A stretch of DNA of 64,000 nt from Myxococcales bacterium (lineage in GTDB: Bacteria; Myxococcota; Myxococcia; Myxococcales; JAJYLH01). Under the pieces are notes generated by a model that had not been told where the DNA came from, ran no database searches, and saw only the letters and a program-made list of their open reading frames with translations. The translations under genes were made by a program, and so were the position numbers. The stretch lies in contig JAJYLH010000002.1 in the NCBI GenBank assembly GCA_021787845.1, forward strand, positions 153,073 through 217,072. Reading direction: 5' to 3'. The stretch's first letter is position 1. Every line of letters starts with the position of its first letter. This document shows positions 42,005-50,787 of this stretch, in pieces.

Positions 42005-42039
42005 GTCTCAAAATGAGACTCTCAGTCCCGATTTGAGAC
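42005..42039. promoter_or_regulatory. Twin palindromic activator sites, complete comM
   Basis: GTCTCAAAATGAGAC (42005-42019) and GTCCCGATTTGAGAC (42025-42039), again starting 20 bp apart and ending 54 bp before the -24 GG. Site 1 differs in sequence from the left copy while keeping the palindrome and lies outside the direct repeat, so the symmetry appears to have been kept by selection. Confidence 0.72.
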
Positions 42040-42821
42040 TGGCCGCTCGCCGCGGCCGGCACCCGAACCCATTTCAGCGGGGTTTCCGCGTTGGCACGCC
42101 CGATGCTTGGCCGGAGCCGCGGTGGGTGGAGGTCTTCGATGCTCGCACGCATCCTCTCTGGCGCGGTTCTCGGGGTCCACGCGGTCCTGGTCGAGGTCGA
42201 GGTCGACGCCAAGAACGGGATGCCCCGCATCGACACCGTGGGCCTCGCCGAGGGCGCGGTGCGGGAGAGCAAGGTCCGGGTGGAGACCGCCATCCGCAAC
42301 TGCGGGTACCGCTTCCCCTCGAAGCACGTGACCGTCAACCTCGCGCCCGCCGACATCCGCAAGGAGGGAACGGCGTTCGACCTGCCGATCGCGGTGGGCC
42401 TCCTGCAGGCGCTGGGCGAGGTCGACGAAGAGAGGCAGCAGGGCTACCTCTTTGCTGGAGAGCTGTCGCTCGAGGGCGCCTTGCGGCCGGTCCGGGGCGT
42501 GCTCCCGCTGGCGGTGGCGGCGAAGGAGCACGGCCTGCGCGGGGTGGTGGTGCCGCAAGGCAACGCGCGCGAGGCGGCGGTGGTCAGCGGCATCGAGGTC
42601 CGGTCGGTCAGCCACTTTCGCGAGGTGGCCGACTTCCTGAAGGGCGAGCACACCCCGGAGTGCGCCGAGGTCGACGTCGCCAAGCTCTTCGAGAGCGGCG
42701 ACGACGGTGGCGTCGATTTCGGCGAAGTGCGCGGGCAGGAGCACGTCAAGCGCGCGCTGGAGGTCGCCGCGGCCGGAGGCCACAATGTTCTAATGATAGG
42801 ACCTCCCGGGAGCGGCAAGAC
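42032..42821 (+). repeat. Direct repeat, right copy (comM promoter and 5' half)
   Basis: Partner of 35224-36013. Here the sequence continues beyond Walker A into the complete comM gene. Its left edge is the second palindromic activator site; upstream DNA differs from the left copy. Confidence 0.92.
42092..42108 (+). promoter_or_regulatory. Sigma-54 promoter of complete comM
   Basis: TTGGCACGCCCGATGCTT, identical to the left copy: GG 42093-42094, 10-bp spacer, GC 42105-42106. The ATG lies 33 bp after the GC. Confidence 0.75.
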
Positions 42822-43671
42822 GATGCTCGCCAAGCGGCTGCCGACCATTCTGCCTTCGCTCTCGTTCGTCGAGGCGATCGAGACCACGAAGATCTACTCG
42901 GTAGCAGGGCTCCTGCCTGAGGGCGACGCTCTCGTCATCCGGCGGCCCTTTCGGAGTCCGCACCACACGATTTCCGACGCCGGGCTCATCGGCGGCGGTC
43001 CGACGCCGCGGCCGGGCGAAGCCTCGCTCGCGCACAACGGGGTGCTCTTCCTGGACGAGCTCCCCGAGTTCAAGAAGCACGTGCTCGAGGTGCTCCGCCA
43101 GCCCCTGGAGGACAATCACATCACGCTGGCGCGGGCCGCGTTGAGCCTCTCTTATCCGGCGAGCTTCATGCTGGTTGGCGCGATGAACCCCTGTCCCTGC
43201 GGCTTCTTCGGCGACCCGAACCGGAGCTGCAGCTGCTCGCCGTCGTCGGTGTCCAAGTACCGCAACCGGGTCAGCGGCCCGCTGATGGATCGCATCGACA
43301 TCCACGTCGAGGTGCCGGCGGTGCGTTATCGGGAGCTGGCGCGCACGCGGGAAGGCGAGCCGTCGCAGGCGATGCGCCAGCGGGTCGAGCGCGCCCGCGA
43401 GGTACAGCGCCAGAGGTTCGAGCGCACGCCCCGGGTCCACTGCAATTCCCAGATGGGGCCGCGGCTCATCCGTCATTTCTGCGTGCTCTCCCCGGAAGGG
43501 CACCAGCTCATCGCGTCGGTCATCGACCGGCTCGGGATGAGCGCCCGGGCGCACGACCGCATTCTCAAGGTGGCCCGCACCATCTCCGACCTCGCCGGCT
43601 CCGAGACCATCGAGGTGGCGCACCTTGCGGAGGCCATCCAGTACCGGACGCTGGACCGCGCCAGCGCCTGA
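42139..43671 (+). CDS. comM: ComM/YifB-family Mg-chelatase-like AAA+ ATPase
   Basis: A 510-residue protein. Residues 1-~190 are the Lon-like N-terminal domain ('[28 protein letters not shown]'). Walker A is '[20 protein letters not shown]', then 'PFRSPHHTISDAGLIGGG', Walker B 'VLFLDELPEF', the 'NPCPCGFFGDPNRSCSCS' Cys region and 'SGPLMDRIDIHVEVPAV'. ComM is a hexameric branch-migration helicase that aids integration of transformed DNA (known from Vibrio and others). It is driven by a sigma-54 promoter with twin activator sites shared with the comEA module. It stands next to recA. Confidence 0.95.
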   Translation: MLARILSGAVLGVHAVLVEVEVDAKNGMPRIDTVGLAEGAVRESKVRVETAIRNCGYRFPSKHVTVNLAPADIRKEGTAFDLPIAVGLLQALGEVDEERQQGYLFAGELSLEGALRPVRGVLPLAVAAKEHGLRGVVVPQGNAREAAVVSGIEVRSVSHFREVADFLKGEHTPECAEVDVAKLFESGDDGGVDFGEVRGQEHVKRALEVAAAGGHNVLMIGPPGSGKTMLAKRLPTILPSLSFVEAIETTKIYSVAGLLPEGDALVIRRPFRSPHHTISDAGLIGGGPTPRPGEASLAHNGVLFLDELPEFKKHVLEVLRQPLEDNHITLARAALSLSYPASFMLVGAMNPCPCGFFGDPNRSCSCSPSSVSKYRNRVSGPLMDRIDIHVEVPAVRYRELARTREGEPSQAMRQRVERAREVQRQRFERTPRVHCNSQMGPRLIRHFCVLSPEGHQLIASVIDRLGMSARAHDRILKVARTISDLAGSETIEVAHLAEAIQYRTLDRASA

Positions 43672-43676
43672 CGTTT

Positions 43677-43750
43677 CCCGTTCGCTTCCGAACGGGTCCA
43701 TCGCCGCGATGGGATCGCGGCACTTCACGCCCTGCGTAGACCGGCAGGGC
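43677..43750. promoter_or_regulatory. Three inverted repeats between comM and recA
   Basis: CCCGTTCG-CTTC-CGAACGGG (43677-43696), GCCGCGAT-GGG-ATCGCGGC (43703-43721) and GCCCTGC-N8-GCAGGGC (43729-43750) fill the 92-bp gap. The first is a terminator-like stem without a T tract and could also be a LexA-type operator (GTTCG-N4-CGAAC). The last ends just before the recA ribosome-binding site (CAGGAGAG). Confidence 0.5.
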
Positions 43751-43763
43751 TACAGGAGAGATC

Positions 43764-44870
<1,107 letters not shown>

Positions 44871-44891
44871 GGCCGCTCTTCCCAACGACAT

Positions 44892-44923
44892 CGCGGGCGC
44901 GATCCGCTCGGGTCGCGCCCGCG
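44892..44923 (+). terminator. Strong hairpin after recA
   Basis: CGCGGGCGCGA-N10-TCGCGCCCGCG, an 11-bp perfect stem. It lies 21 bp after the recA stop and ends 12 bp before the next ATG, with no T tract. It could terminate recA transcripts or hinder translation of the following gene. Confidence 0.6.
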
Positions 44924-44935
44924 CTGGAGGCCTCC

Positions 44936-45433
44936 ATGTTCCCTTCCACCGATTCTCCGCTGGCGGATATTCCCTTCACCCACGTGCCCTGGCGCCAGGG
45001 CGACTTGCATCGGGTCAGACCCGAGGTCTTTCGCGAGCGGGTGGAAGCCGAGCTCGCCCGGCACGCGCGCTACCTGACCGGCGCCGGCATCCTGCGCATC
45101 GGTCCTCGGCGCGGGCGGCTGGGCAGCGAGGCGTTGCGCGAGGCGGTCGAGACCGAGACGCGGCGCACCGACACCGTCTGCAGCTATCCGGACGGGTCGC
45201 AAGCGGTGCTCGCGATCCACGCCGACCAGCGCGCGCTCCAGGTGCTCGAGCGTCGCCTGACGCGGGTCGCGCGTGAGATCGCGCGCGAACAGGACGGCTC
45301 GCTGCCGGACTTCGCCTCCGGTCTCGCGGCCGCCGGCGACCGTCGCCTGGAGGCGGATGAGCTGTGGATGGCGGCGAACGAGGCGATCGACGACGCGATG
45401 GAGACGGCGGACGACGCCGTCTGGGCGGGCTAG
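44936..45433 (+). CDS. Degenerate GGDEF-domain protein
   Basis: A 165-residue protein. The pattern of a C-terminal GGDEF half is visible: '[37 protein letters not shown]' aligns with 'R.sD.v.Ry.GDEFvvLl...A...er', and '[33 protein letters not shown]' with 'tvSiGvA....eLl..Ad.AmY.AK'. The catalytic GGDEF motif is replaced by PDGSQ, so no cyclase activity is expected. It may be a degenerate c-di-GMP or nucleotide-binding domain. The assignment is by eye. Confidence 0.55.
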   Translation: MFPSTDSPLADIPFTHVPWRQGDLHRVRPEVFRERVEAELARHARYLTGAGILRIGPRRGRLGSEALREAVETETRRTDTVCSYPDGSQAVLAIHADQRALQVLERRLTRVAREIAREQDGSLPDFASGLAAAGDRRLEADELWMAANEAIDDAMETADDAVWAG

Positions 45434-45437
45434 CACC

Positions 45438-45791
45438 GTGCGTCAGGGTTGGACGGCGCGCCGCGCCTCGGAGCTCAACGCCGGCCGCGCCGCGTTGCGG
45501 CAGGGCGCGACCGCCCGGGAACCGATTCCGGCGCGTTTCTCGAGCTGCACGACGAGAGCGCAGCGGCTCGCCTACCTCGCCCGGCTCGCGAACAAGGCCG
45601 ACGAGCGGTCGATCACCGAGCTCGCGCTGAGAATCGTCGACGCAGGAGAAGAACTGCGCTTCGCCGCCCGGGCTGCGCTGGTGCTGGGCGTCGAGAACGC
45701 GCGCCGCGCCAGGCGAGAAACGCGTCAGAACCGATTGAAGACGAGCGCTCCCCAGGTGCAGACGACGACGCCGACGGCGCCGAGTGCGTAG
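45438..45791 (+). CDS. Small basic protein, unknown, possibly not expressed
   Basis: A GTG start 5 nt after the preceding stop gives 117 residues: 'QRLAYLARLANKADERSITELALRIVDAGEELRFAARAALVLGVENARRARRE' reads as a plausible helical protein. The 3' end overlaps the convergent membrane-protein gene by 67 bp and the tail is Thr/Pro-rich. No family recognised. Confidence 0.4.
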   Translation: MRQGWTARRASELNAGRAALRQGATAREPIPARFSSCTTRAQRLAYLARLANKADERSITELALRIVDAGEELRFAARAALVLGVENARRARRETRQNRLKTSAPQVQTTTPTAPSA

Positions 45792-46960
45792 AGCTTCTTG
45801 TCCAGCGGCCGCCCCCCGACGGCGAAGAGCGCGAACAGGTAGGGCAGGTAGTCGTTCGAGAAGCGGTAGCCGAACTGGTACCAGCCATTGTTCATGTAGA
45901 GCAGTCCCGGCAGGGCGGTCACCACCGCGGTCGCCGCCAAGGCGAAGGTCGACCGCGTCTGACGCACGCCGAAGGGCAAGAGGAGCAGGAGCGGTGTCGT
46001 CAGGAGCATGCTCATCCCGTTGCCGTCGAACCCGACCCGGAACGGATGCCACTGGACGCTGGGCAGGAGCAGGAACGCGGAGCGGAAGTTGCCGGGGAGG
46101 TAGGCGAGGCTGAACAGTCCATGGGCGTGGACCCGAGCGTTCACGCGGTTGTCGAACAGAAGGGCGTGGCCGAATTCGAGCGGGTGGCCGAAGCGGACGT
46201 CGTTCATCCAGAAGGCCGCGCCGAGGATGAGCGAGACCGGTACCGCAAAGCGGATCCACTGCGGCAGGGCGCGATGCAGGCGCCGGCCCCAGGTCAGGGC
46301 CGTTCCCCCGTCCGGCGAGGAGAGCGTCTCCAGGGCGAAGAAGAGGGCGGCGAAGACCAGGTCGGCCCGGCTAAGCGCCGCGCAGCCGAGCAGGATGCCC
46401 GCGAGCCAGGGATGCCGGCCGCGCAAGGACAGGATGACGAAGAGCGAGGTCAAGAGGACGCCGACGACGTGGGCGGTGAACCAGACTTCGCCGCGAATGG
46501 AGCTGTAGAAGAAGACCGTGCCGAAGGCGAAGAAGGCGGCGAGCACCGCGATGTCGCGGTCGCTGTGGGCGTGCTGACCGTCCTCGCGCAGCGCCTTGAG
46601 CATCGCGACGAACGCGCTGACCGCCAGGGCCGCCAGGCAGACCGTGAAGAACACGTCGTTGAACCCCAGCCCCTCGACCGCGACGAAGGGGAGCATCAGC
46701 ACTGCCGGAAAGGGCGGAAAGGAGACGTACCAATGGTGACCGAACCACACCCAGTCGTTCAGGTTCGGCGGCGGTCCGGGAATCGAGAGTCGCCCCCGGA
46801 GAAACCCCTCCGCCTGGTAGACGAAATGGGGCGCGTGCGACTGCCGGAGGAGCATCGGCCCGGAGAAGGCGGCGTACACCGCGAACGCCACCAGGGCCGC
46901 GCCGAACTCGAGCGCGCGCGCGCGCGCGAGTGCGACCGCGCGTCCAGGCCAGCCGTTCAC
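45725..46960 (-). CDS. Multi-spanning membrane protein, glycosyltransferase-39-like
   Basis: A 411-residue integral membrane protein with about nine to ten hydrophobic segments ('[17 protein letters not shown]', '[15 protein letters not shown]', '[16 protein letters not shown]', '[15 protein letters not shown]', '[19 protein letters not shown]'). The first extracytoplasmic loop '[45 protein letters not shown]' resembles PMT/ArnT-type (GT39) lipid-linked sugar transferases. The start is the GTG overlapping the cinA stop. The donor and acceptor are unknown. Confidence 0.7.
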   Translation of the reverse strand: MNGWPGRAVALARARALEFGAALVAFAVYAAFSGPMLLRQSHAPHFVYQAEGFLRGRLSIPGPPPNLNDWVWFGHHWYVSFPPFPAVLMLPFVAVEGLGFNDVFFTVCLAALAVSAFVAMLKALREDGQHAHSDRDIAVLAAFFAFGTVFFYSSIRGEVWFTAHVVGVLLTSLFVILSLRGRHPWLAGILLGCAALSRADLVFAALFFALETLSSPDGGTALTWGRRLHRALPQWIRFAVPVSLILGAAFWMNDVRFGHPLEFGHALLFDNRVNARVHAHGLFSLAYLPGNFRSAFLLLPSVQWHPFRVGFDGNGMSMLLTTPLLLLLPFGVRQTRSTFALAATAVVTALPGLLYMNNGWYQFGYRFSNDYLPYLFALFAVGGRPLDKKLYALGAVGVVVCTWGALVFNRF

Positions 46961-47931
46961 GAGCCCGCCTCGATTTCCTCGACGAGCAGCTCGAGCGCTT
47001 GGGCCACCGACGCGGCCCGAACGTCCGCGCGCCCGCCCGCGAACCGAAACCGTTGCACCTGCGTACGCTTCGGCCCCGCGACGGCGACAAAGACGGTTCC
47101 GACGGGCTTTCTCGGCGAACCTCCGCCCGGACCGGCGATGCCGGTCACCGAGACCGCAAACGAGGTCCCGATGCGCAGCCGTGCTCCTTCCGCCATCGCG
47201 CGCGCAGTTGCCTCGCTCACCGCGCCATGGCGGGCGATCAGCTCCTCCGGCACCCCGAGCGCGCGCGTCTTCTCCGCGTTCGCGTACGTCACCGCGCCGC
47301 CGACGAAATACGCCGAGCTTCCCGGCACCTCCGTCAGTGCCGCGCCGATGAGCCCTCCCGTGCACGACTCGGCCACCGCGAGCGTCGCGTGCCGGGCCCG
47401 GCAGATGTCGCCGAGACGGCGCGCCAGGACGGCGGCGGGGAGCACCCGTTGATCGTCGCAGGGCTCAAGCGCCTCGCGCGCGGTCTCGTCGGCCTCGCCC
47501 GGCGCGCCTGGGAGCGGCTGCGCTCGCGCCTTTCGCGAAGCGCCTCCACCCCGGTCGACCGCCTGCCTCTCTCCGGTAGGGAGCGGCAGCGCTTCCGTTG
47601 GGACGCCAGCGACACCGCTCCTGACGTCAGCCGCGTCGAGGAGGGAGAACAAGTTGCGCTCGCAATGCGCCCGAAAATCGTCGAACGCGAGCGGCGCCTC
47701 GAAGAACCGCGCAGGACCCGGGCGGGCGGGCGCCCGGAGCCCGGCCGCGACGACCAGGTCCGCACGCGCAGCCGCCTCGTTCGCCGCGTCGAGCCGGCCT
47801 GCGGCCTCCGGGCGAAGCACCGCCCATCGGTCGAGGCGAAGCCCCCGCCCGGCGAGCTGCCGGTCGAGCCAGTCCGCCAGCCGCCCCGCCCGCACGCCTC
47901 CGCCGTCGATGACGATGAGCTCGATGCGCAC
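46957..47931 (-). CDS. cinA: CinA-family protein with degenerate N-terminal domain
   Basis: A 324-residue protein with a GTG start. Residues ~165-320 are a complete CinA C-terminal (NMN deamidase) domain: '[101 protein letters not shown]'. The N-terminal ~150 residues sit where the MoaB-like domain should be but lack its 'GTELLxGxxxdtN' and 'GGLGPTxDD' motifs and are shortened. The full-length relative is ~410-420 residues. It probably recycles NMN; the N-terminal part may be structural. Confidence 0.82.
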   Translation of the reverse strand: MRIELIVIDGGGVRAGRLADWLDRQLAGRGLRLDRWAVLRPEAAGRLDAANEAAARADLVVAAGLRAPARPGPARFFEAPLAFDDFRAHCERNLFSLLDAADVRSGVAGVPTEALPLPTGERQAVDRGGGASRKARAQPLPGAPGEADETAREALEPCDDQRVLPAAVLARRLGDICRARHATLAVAESCTGGLIGAALTEVPGSSAYFVGGAVTYANAEKTRALGVPEELIARHGAVSEATARAMAEGARLRIGTSFAVSVTGIAGPGGGSPRKPVGTVFVAVAGPKRTQVQRFRFAGGRADVRAASVAQALELLVEEIEAGS

Positions 47932-47940
47932 AGCGCGATC

Positions 47941-48459
47941 TCACCCGAAGAAGTGCGGACGCCACAAGACGACGACCGCCAACAGGCCGCGCGCGTACAA
48001 GCCCGCGACGACATCGTCGAGGACCACCCCGGCCCCGTTCTTGACCCGCTGGTCGAAGAAGGACGCGGGCCAGGGCTTGAGCACGTCGAAGAGCCGGAAG
48101 AGCGCGAAGGCGGCGATTGCCGAACGCCAGGTGAAGGGCACCGCGACCAGCGACACGACGAGCCCGGCGACCTCGTCGACGACGATTTGCGGCGCGTCGA
48201 CGACCCGAAAAGCCCTCCCCGCCGCGCCGGCGACCGGAATCGCGATCGCCGCGAGCACCAACGCGGCGATGACCTGTCCCGGCGGACGCAAGCGCGAGAG
48301 CGCCCAGGCGAGCGGAAGCGCTGCCGCCGTACCCCACGTTCCGGGTGCCCAGGGGAGAAAGCCGACACCGAACCAGGAGGCGAGAAAGACGGCGGCGGTG
48401 CGACGCGATGGGGGCTCGCCACGTCGCTCGGTCGCCGCAGCCGCGATCCGCCGGGTCAT
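47941..48459 (-). CDS. pgpA: Phosphatidylglycerophosphatase A
   Basis: A 172-residue membrane phosphatase converting phosphatidylglycerol phosphate to phosphatidylglycerol. Motifs 'GFLPWAPGTWGTAAALPLAW', 'IVVDEVAGLVVSLVAVPFTW', 'FRLFDVLKPWPASFFDQRVKNGAGVVLDDVVAGLYA' are diagnostic (PgpA/YutG fold with conserved Asp/Glu). It lies between cinA and pssA, a phospholipid-biosynthesis pairing. Confidence 0.93.
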   Translation of the reverse strand: MTRRIAAAATERRGEPPSRRTAAVFLASWFGVGFLPWAPGTWGTAAALPLAWALSRLRPPGQVIAALVLAAIAIPVAGAAGRAFRVVDAPQIVVDEVAGLVVSLVAVPFTWRSAIAAFALFRLFDVLKPWPASFFDQRVKNGAGVVLDDVVAGLYARGLLAVVVLWRPHFFG

Positions 48460-48477
48460 CGTCGCCGCTGGCGAAGG

Positions 48478-49293
48478 TCAGCCCTCGCCATCCTGGTCGT
48501 CGTCCTCGCCCTCGTCGTCGCCGACCGCCAGCGCGCCGGGCGTGGCGAGAGACAGCTCGCGAGCACGGCGACGGTGGAACACGATCTCTTCCACCAGCCC
48601 CAACAGCACGTAGCCGGAGAAGTATGCGACGAGCACCAGGCTGGGGCGAACCCGAACGGCGATCACCGCGCCCACGAGCAGCACCCCGACCAGCACGGCG
48701 ATCTCGCGCCGATGGAGGTGGACCTTCTTGAACGAGTGGTACCGGATGGTCGAAACCATCAGGTACGAGAGGACGAGCGCCAGAATCGCCACCGGCAACG
48801 CCGGCAGCGCCTGCGGCTGTGGTCCGTGGGTCGAGGCGACGACCACCGCGACGACCATCCCGGCCGCCAAAGGAATCGGCAGGCCCGTGAAGTAGCTGGA
48901 CGGACCGGATTCCCCGCTCGCCATCACGTTGAACCGCGCGAGCCGCAGGGCGCCGCAGATCGCGAAGATCGCCGCGACGAGCACTCCCCAGATGCCCCAG
49001 GGGGCGAGAGCCCATTTGTAAAGCAGCAGCGCTGGCGCCACTCCGAAGGTGATCACGTCCGCCAGGCTGTCGAGCTGAACCCCGAAATCGCTCTGTGTCC
49101 GCGTCAGCCGGGCCACCCGCCCGTCGAAACCGTCGAAGAGCATCCCGAAGAGGATGGCCACCGCCGCCCGGAAGAAATCGCGCGCGCTGTCCTCGCCTTG
49201 CGCTCCGGTCGCTAGGACGATGGCGTAGATGCCGCAGAAGATCGAAGAGACCGTGAACAGGTTCGGCAGCACGAAGAGCCATTTTCGCTTCAT
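48478..49293 (-). CDS. pssA: CDP-diacylglycerol-serine O-phosphatidyltransferase
   Basis: A 271-residue enzyme making phosphatidylserine. The CDP-alcohol phosphatidyltransferase motif reads 'DGFDGRVARLTRTQSDFGVQLDSLADVITFGVAPA', with the four Asp that bind metal. About eight hydrophobic segments follow, then an acidic tail ('DDEGEDDDQDGEG'). N-terminal 'KWLFVLPNLFTVSSIFCGIYAI' matches class II PssA. The start MKRKWLFVLPN was chosen over a longer frame. No psd gene is adjacent. Confidence 0.92.
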   Translation of the reverse strand: MKRKWLFVLPNLFTVSSIFCGIYAIVLATGAQGEDSARDFFRAAVAILFGMLFDGFDGRVARLTRTQSDFGVQLDSLADVITFGVAPALLLYKWALAPWGIWGVLVAAIFAICGALRLARFNVMASGESGPSSYFTGLPIPLAAGMVVAVVVASTHGPQPQALPALPVAILALVLSYLMVSTIRYHSFKKVHLHRREIAVLVGVLLVGAVIAVRVRPSLVLVAYFSGYVLLGLVEEIVFHRRRARELSLATPGALAVGDDEGEDDDQDGEG

Positions 49294-49580
49294 CGCAAGC
49301 CGCTCCCCTTCTCGCCGCCCGCCGTTCGCAGCCCCGCGCCCCGGCACCCTTTCGCTGTCGCGGACCATCCTCGCCGAACCATTCCAACCAGGAACGCACC
49401 CTAGCAGAACGTTATGCCACGGCAAGCAGACCGGAGGACCCAGCCACTCCACGCAGGACCGAGCCGCGGGCCGTCGGCGCGCGCCAACCGACATCGCGCG
49501 GCCGGCGGACCGTCGACGCGCCGTCCGCGTGGCCTCGTCCCCGCGCTCGAGCGATGGCCTTCCAGCTCTTTCGCCGCTCG

Positions 49581-50573
49581 TCACCAGCAGCTTCCGGCTT
49601 TGGCGTCGACGCAGAAGCTACGCTGGAACGGAGGTCCGTAGGGCGCCGCGGTTCCGACGAACGGCACCGCGGAGCCCCACAGGCCCTGGTAGCTCCGGAA
49701 GAACGCCGCCTCGCCGTCGGCTCGAGGCCGGCCGCGCTCGCCGACGTTGACGAGCGGCGAGCCACCCTCCGAGAGCGGTTCCCCTGAGCGGATGACCCGC
49801 ACCGGGCATCCGGCGAGGATCGGGGTGCCGTCCGCCCGGCGGGGGCAGTCGACCACCTTCTCCCAGAACGGCGCGTCCCGGCCAAACAGGTACGCCGCGT
49901 GGGTTCCCGAGGCGATGCAGAACCAGGGGTGGTCGCCCTCCTTGGGCACTTGGGCCCAGGGCACCCGACGGCCGGGCGAGTTGTCGTGGTGCGCGGCGAG
50001 CGCGAAGTCGATCGGCCGCCGGCGGGCGTCGAGCTCGACGGAAACGTGCTCCCAGTCGCTCTCGTGGTCGAAGACGAAGGCCGCCTTGTTGAACGCATAG
50101 TAGAACCAGTACTGGAGCTCGACACCGCCGTCGGACCTCGGGTAGGCATGGCCGTAGACCGTCCAGTCGCGCGGGTCCCGGCTTCCGCGACGCACGCTCG
50201 CGGGGAAGGCGCGAGCGGGAATGACCACCCCCAAGAAATCGCGGCCAGTGGGAGCGAGGGCGGTGCGCTCCCGAACCCAGCGGATGCTCGCCGGGTAGGC
50301 CGGATCGTCGGCGGAGAGCAGGGCACGCGGCGCGTAGCGACGAAGGAGCGCGTCCTCCTCGGCGTCGGCGAGGCCATCCCCATCCGTGTCGCCCGGCCGG
50401 ACGACGGACGACCGATGGGTGGCCGCAGAAAACCCCAAGTCGGGCTGCAGACGCTCTCCGAGGCCGAGCGCCCAGAGGAGCGCGACGACCACCAGGACCA
50501 GGGCGAGCGTCGCTTCCGCGCGATGGGGCAGGACCTGGAGGTGAAGGCCATGGTCGCGGCGCGCGCGCGCCAC
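49581..50573 (-). CDS. Vps62-like exported/anchored protein
   Basis: A 330-residue protein; the GTG start is chosen because the upstream frame is random. One membrane segment lies at residues ~20-35 ('TLALVLVVVALLWALGLG'). A calcium-binding-like 'DTDGDGLADAEED' follows, then a Vps62/DUF946-like core: 'VYGHAYPRSDGGVELQYWFYYAFNKAAFVFDHESDWEHVSVELDA' and 'GTHAAYLF'. The family is found in fungi, plants and bacteria, with unproven function. It is a single gene downstream of the glpK/hydrolase block in the same orientation. Confidence 0.72.
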   Translation of the reverse strand: MARARRDHGLHLQVLPHRAEATLALVLVVVALLWALGLGERLQPDLGFSAATHRSSVVRPGDTDGDGLADAEEDALLRRYAPRALLSADDPAYPASIRWVRERTALAPTGRDFLGVVIPARAFPASVRRGSRDPRDWTVYGHAYPRSDGGVELQYWFYYAFNKAAFVFDHESDWEHVSVELDARRRPIDFALAAHHDNSPGRRVPWAQVPKEGDHPWFCIASGTHAAYLFGRDAPFWEKVVDCPRRADGTPILAGCPVRVIRSGEPLSEGGSPLVNVGERGRPRADGEAAFFRSYQGLWGSAVPFVGTAAPYGPPFQRSFCVDAKAGSCW

Positions 50574-50787
50574 GTGAGGCGCCGAATGGTGCAGCGGCCC
50601 AGCCGCCGGGCGGCGGCGGTGCTCGTGGGCATCGCGCGAACGTTCCGCCGAAGCGGTGTGCGTCGAAGGTTGAGGTCGAGACGGTTGCGGCATCGGCGGG
50701 GGCGAGCGGGGGCGGTCAGGCAACGGGCACGCGCGGCTCGTCGTGGTTCGAACGTGTCGGCTCGCTCGATTGTGCCCCGGCCCCCGG

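Larger units (their letters stand above)
36014..42031. mobile_element. ~6-kb island inserted in comM
   Basis: The island is bounded by the direct repeats of comM. Its composition differs from the flanks: for example 38041-38100 has 27 G+C of 60, versus 48 of 60 at 33001-33060 in priA. Cargo is a small ribbon-helix-helix-like protein and four coupled secreted proteins. No integrase, transposase or inverted terminal repeat was seen. The structure (truncated left copy, complete right copy with its own promoter) is what single-crossover integration of a circle carrying the comM 5' half would leave. Confidence 0.75.

Noticed and set aside
36014..42031. Integrase, transposase or insertion-sequence ends in the island
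   Set aside because: No tyrosine/serine recombinase or DDE transposase motif and no terminal inverted repeats were found; the flanking repeats are comM itself.
35224..42821. Assembly artefact as the cause of the comM duplication
   Set aside because: Three mismatches, different upstream activator sequences and a sharp change in base composition argue for real biology, although only long reads can settle it.
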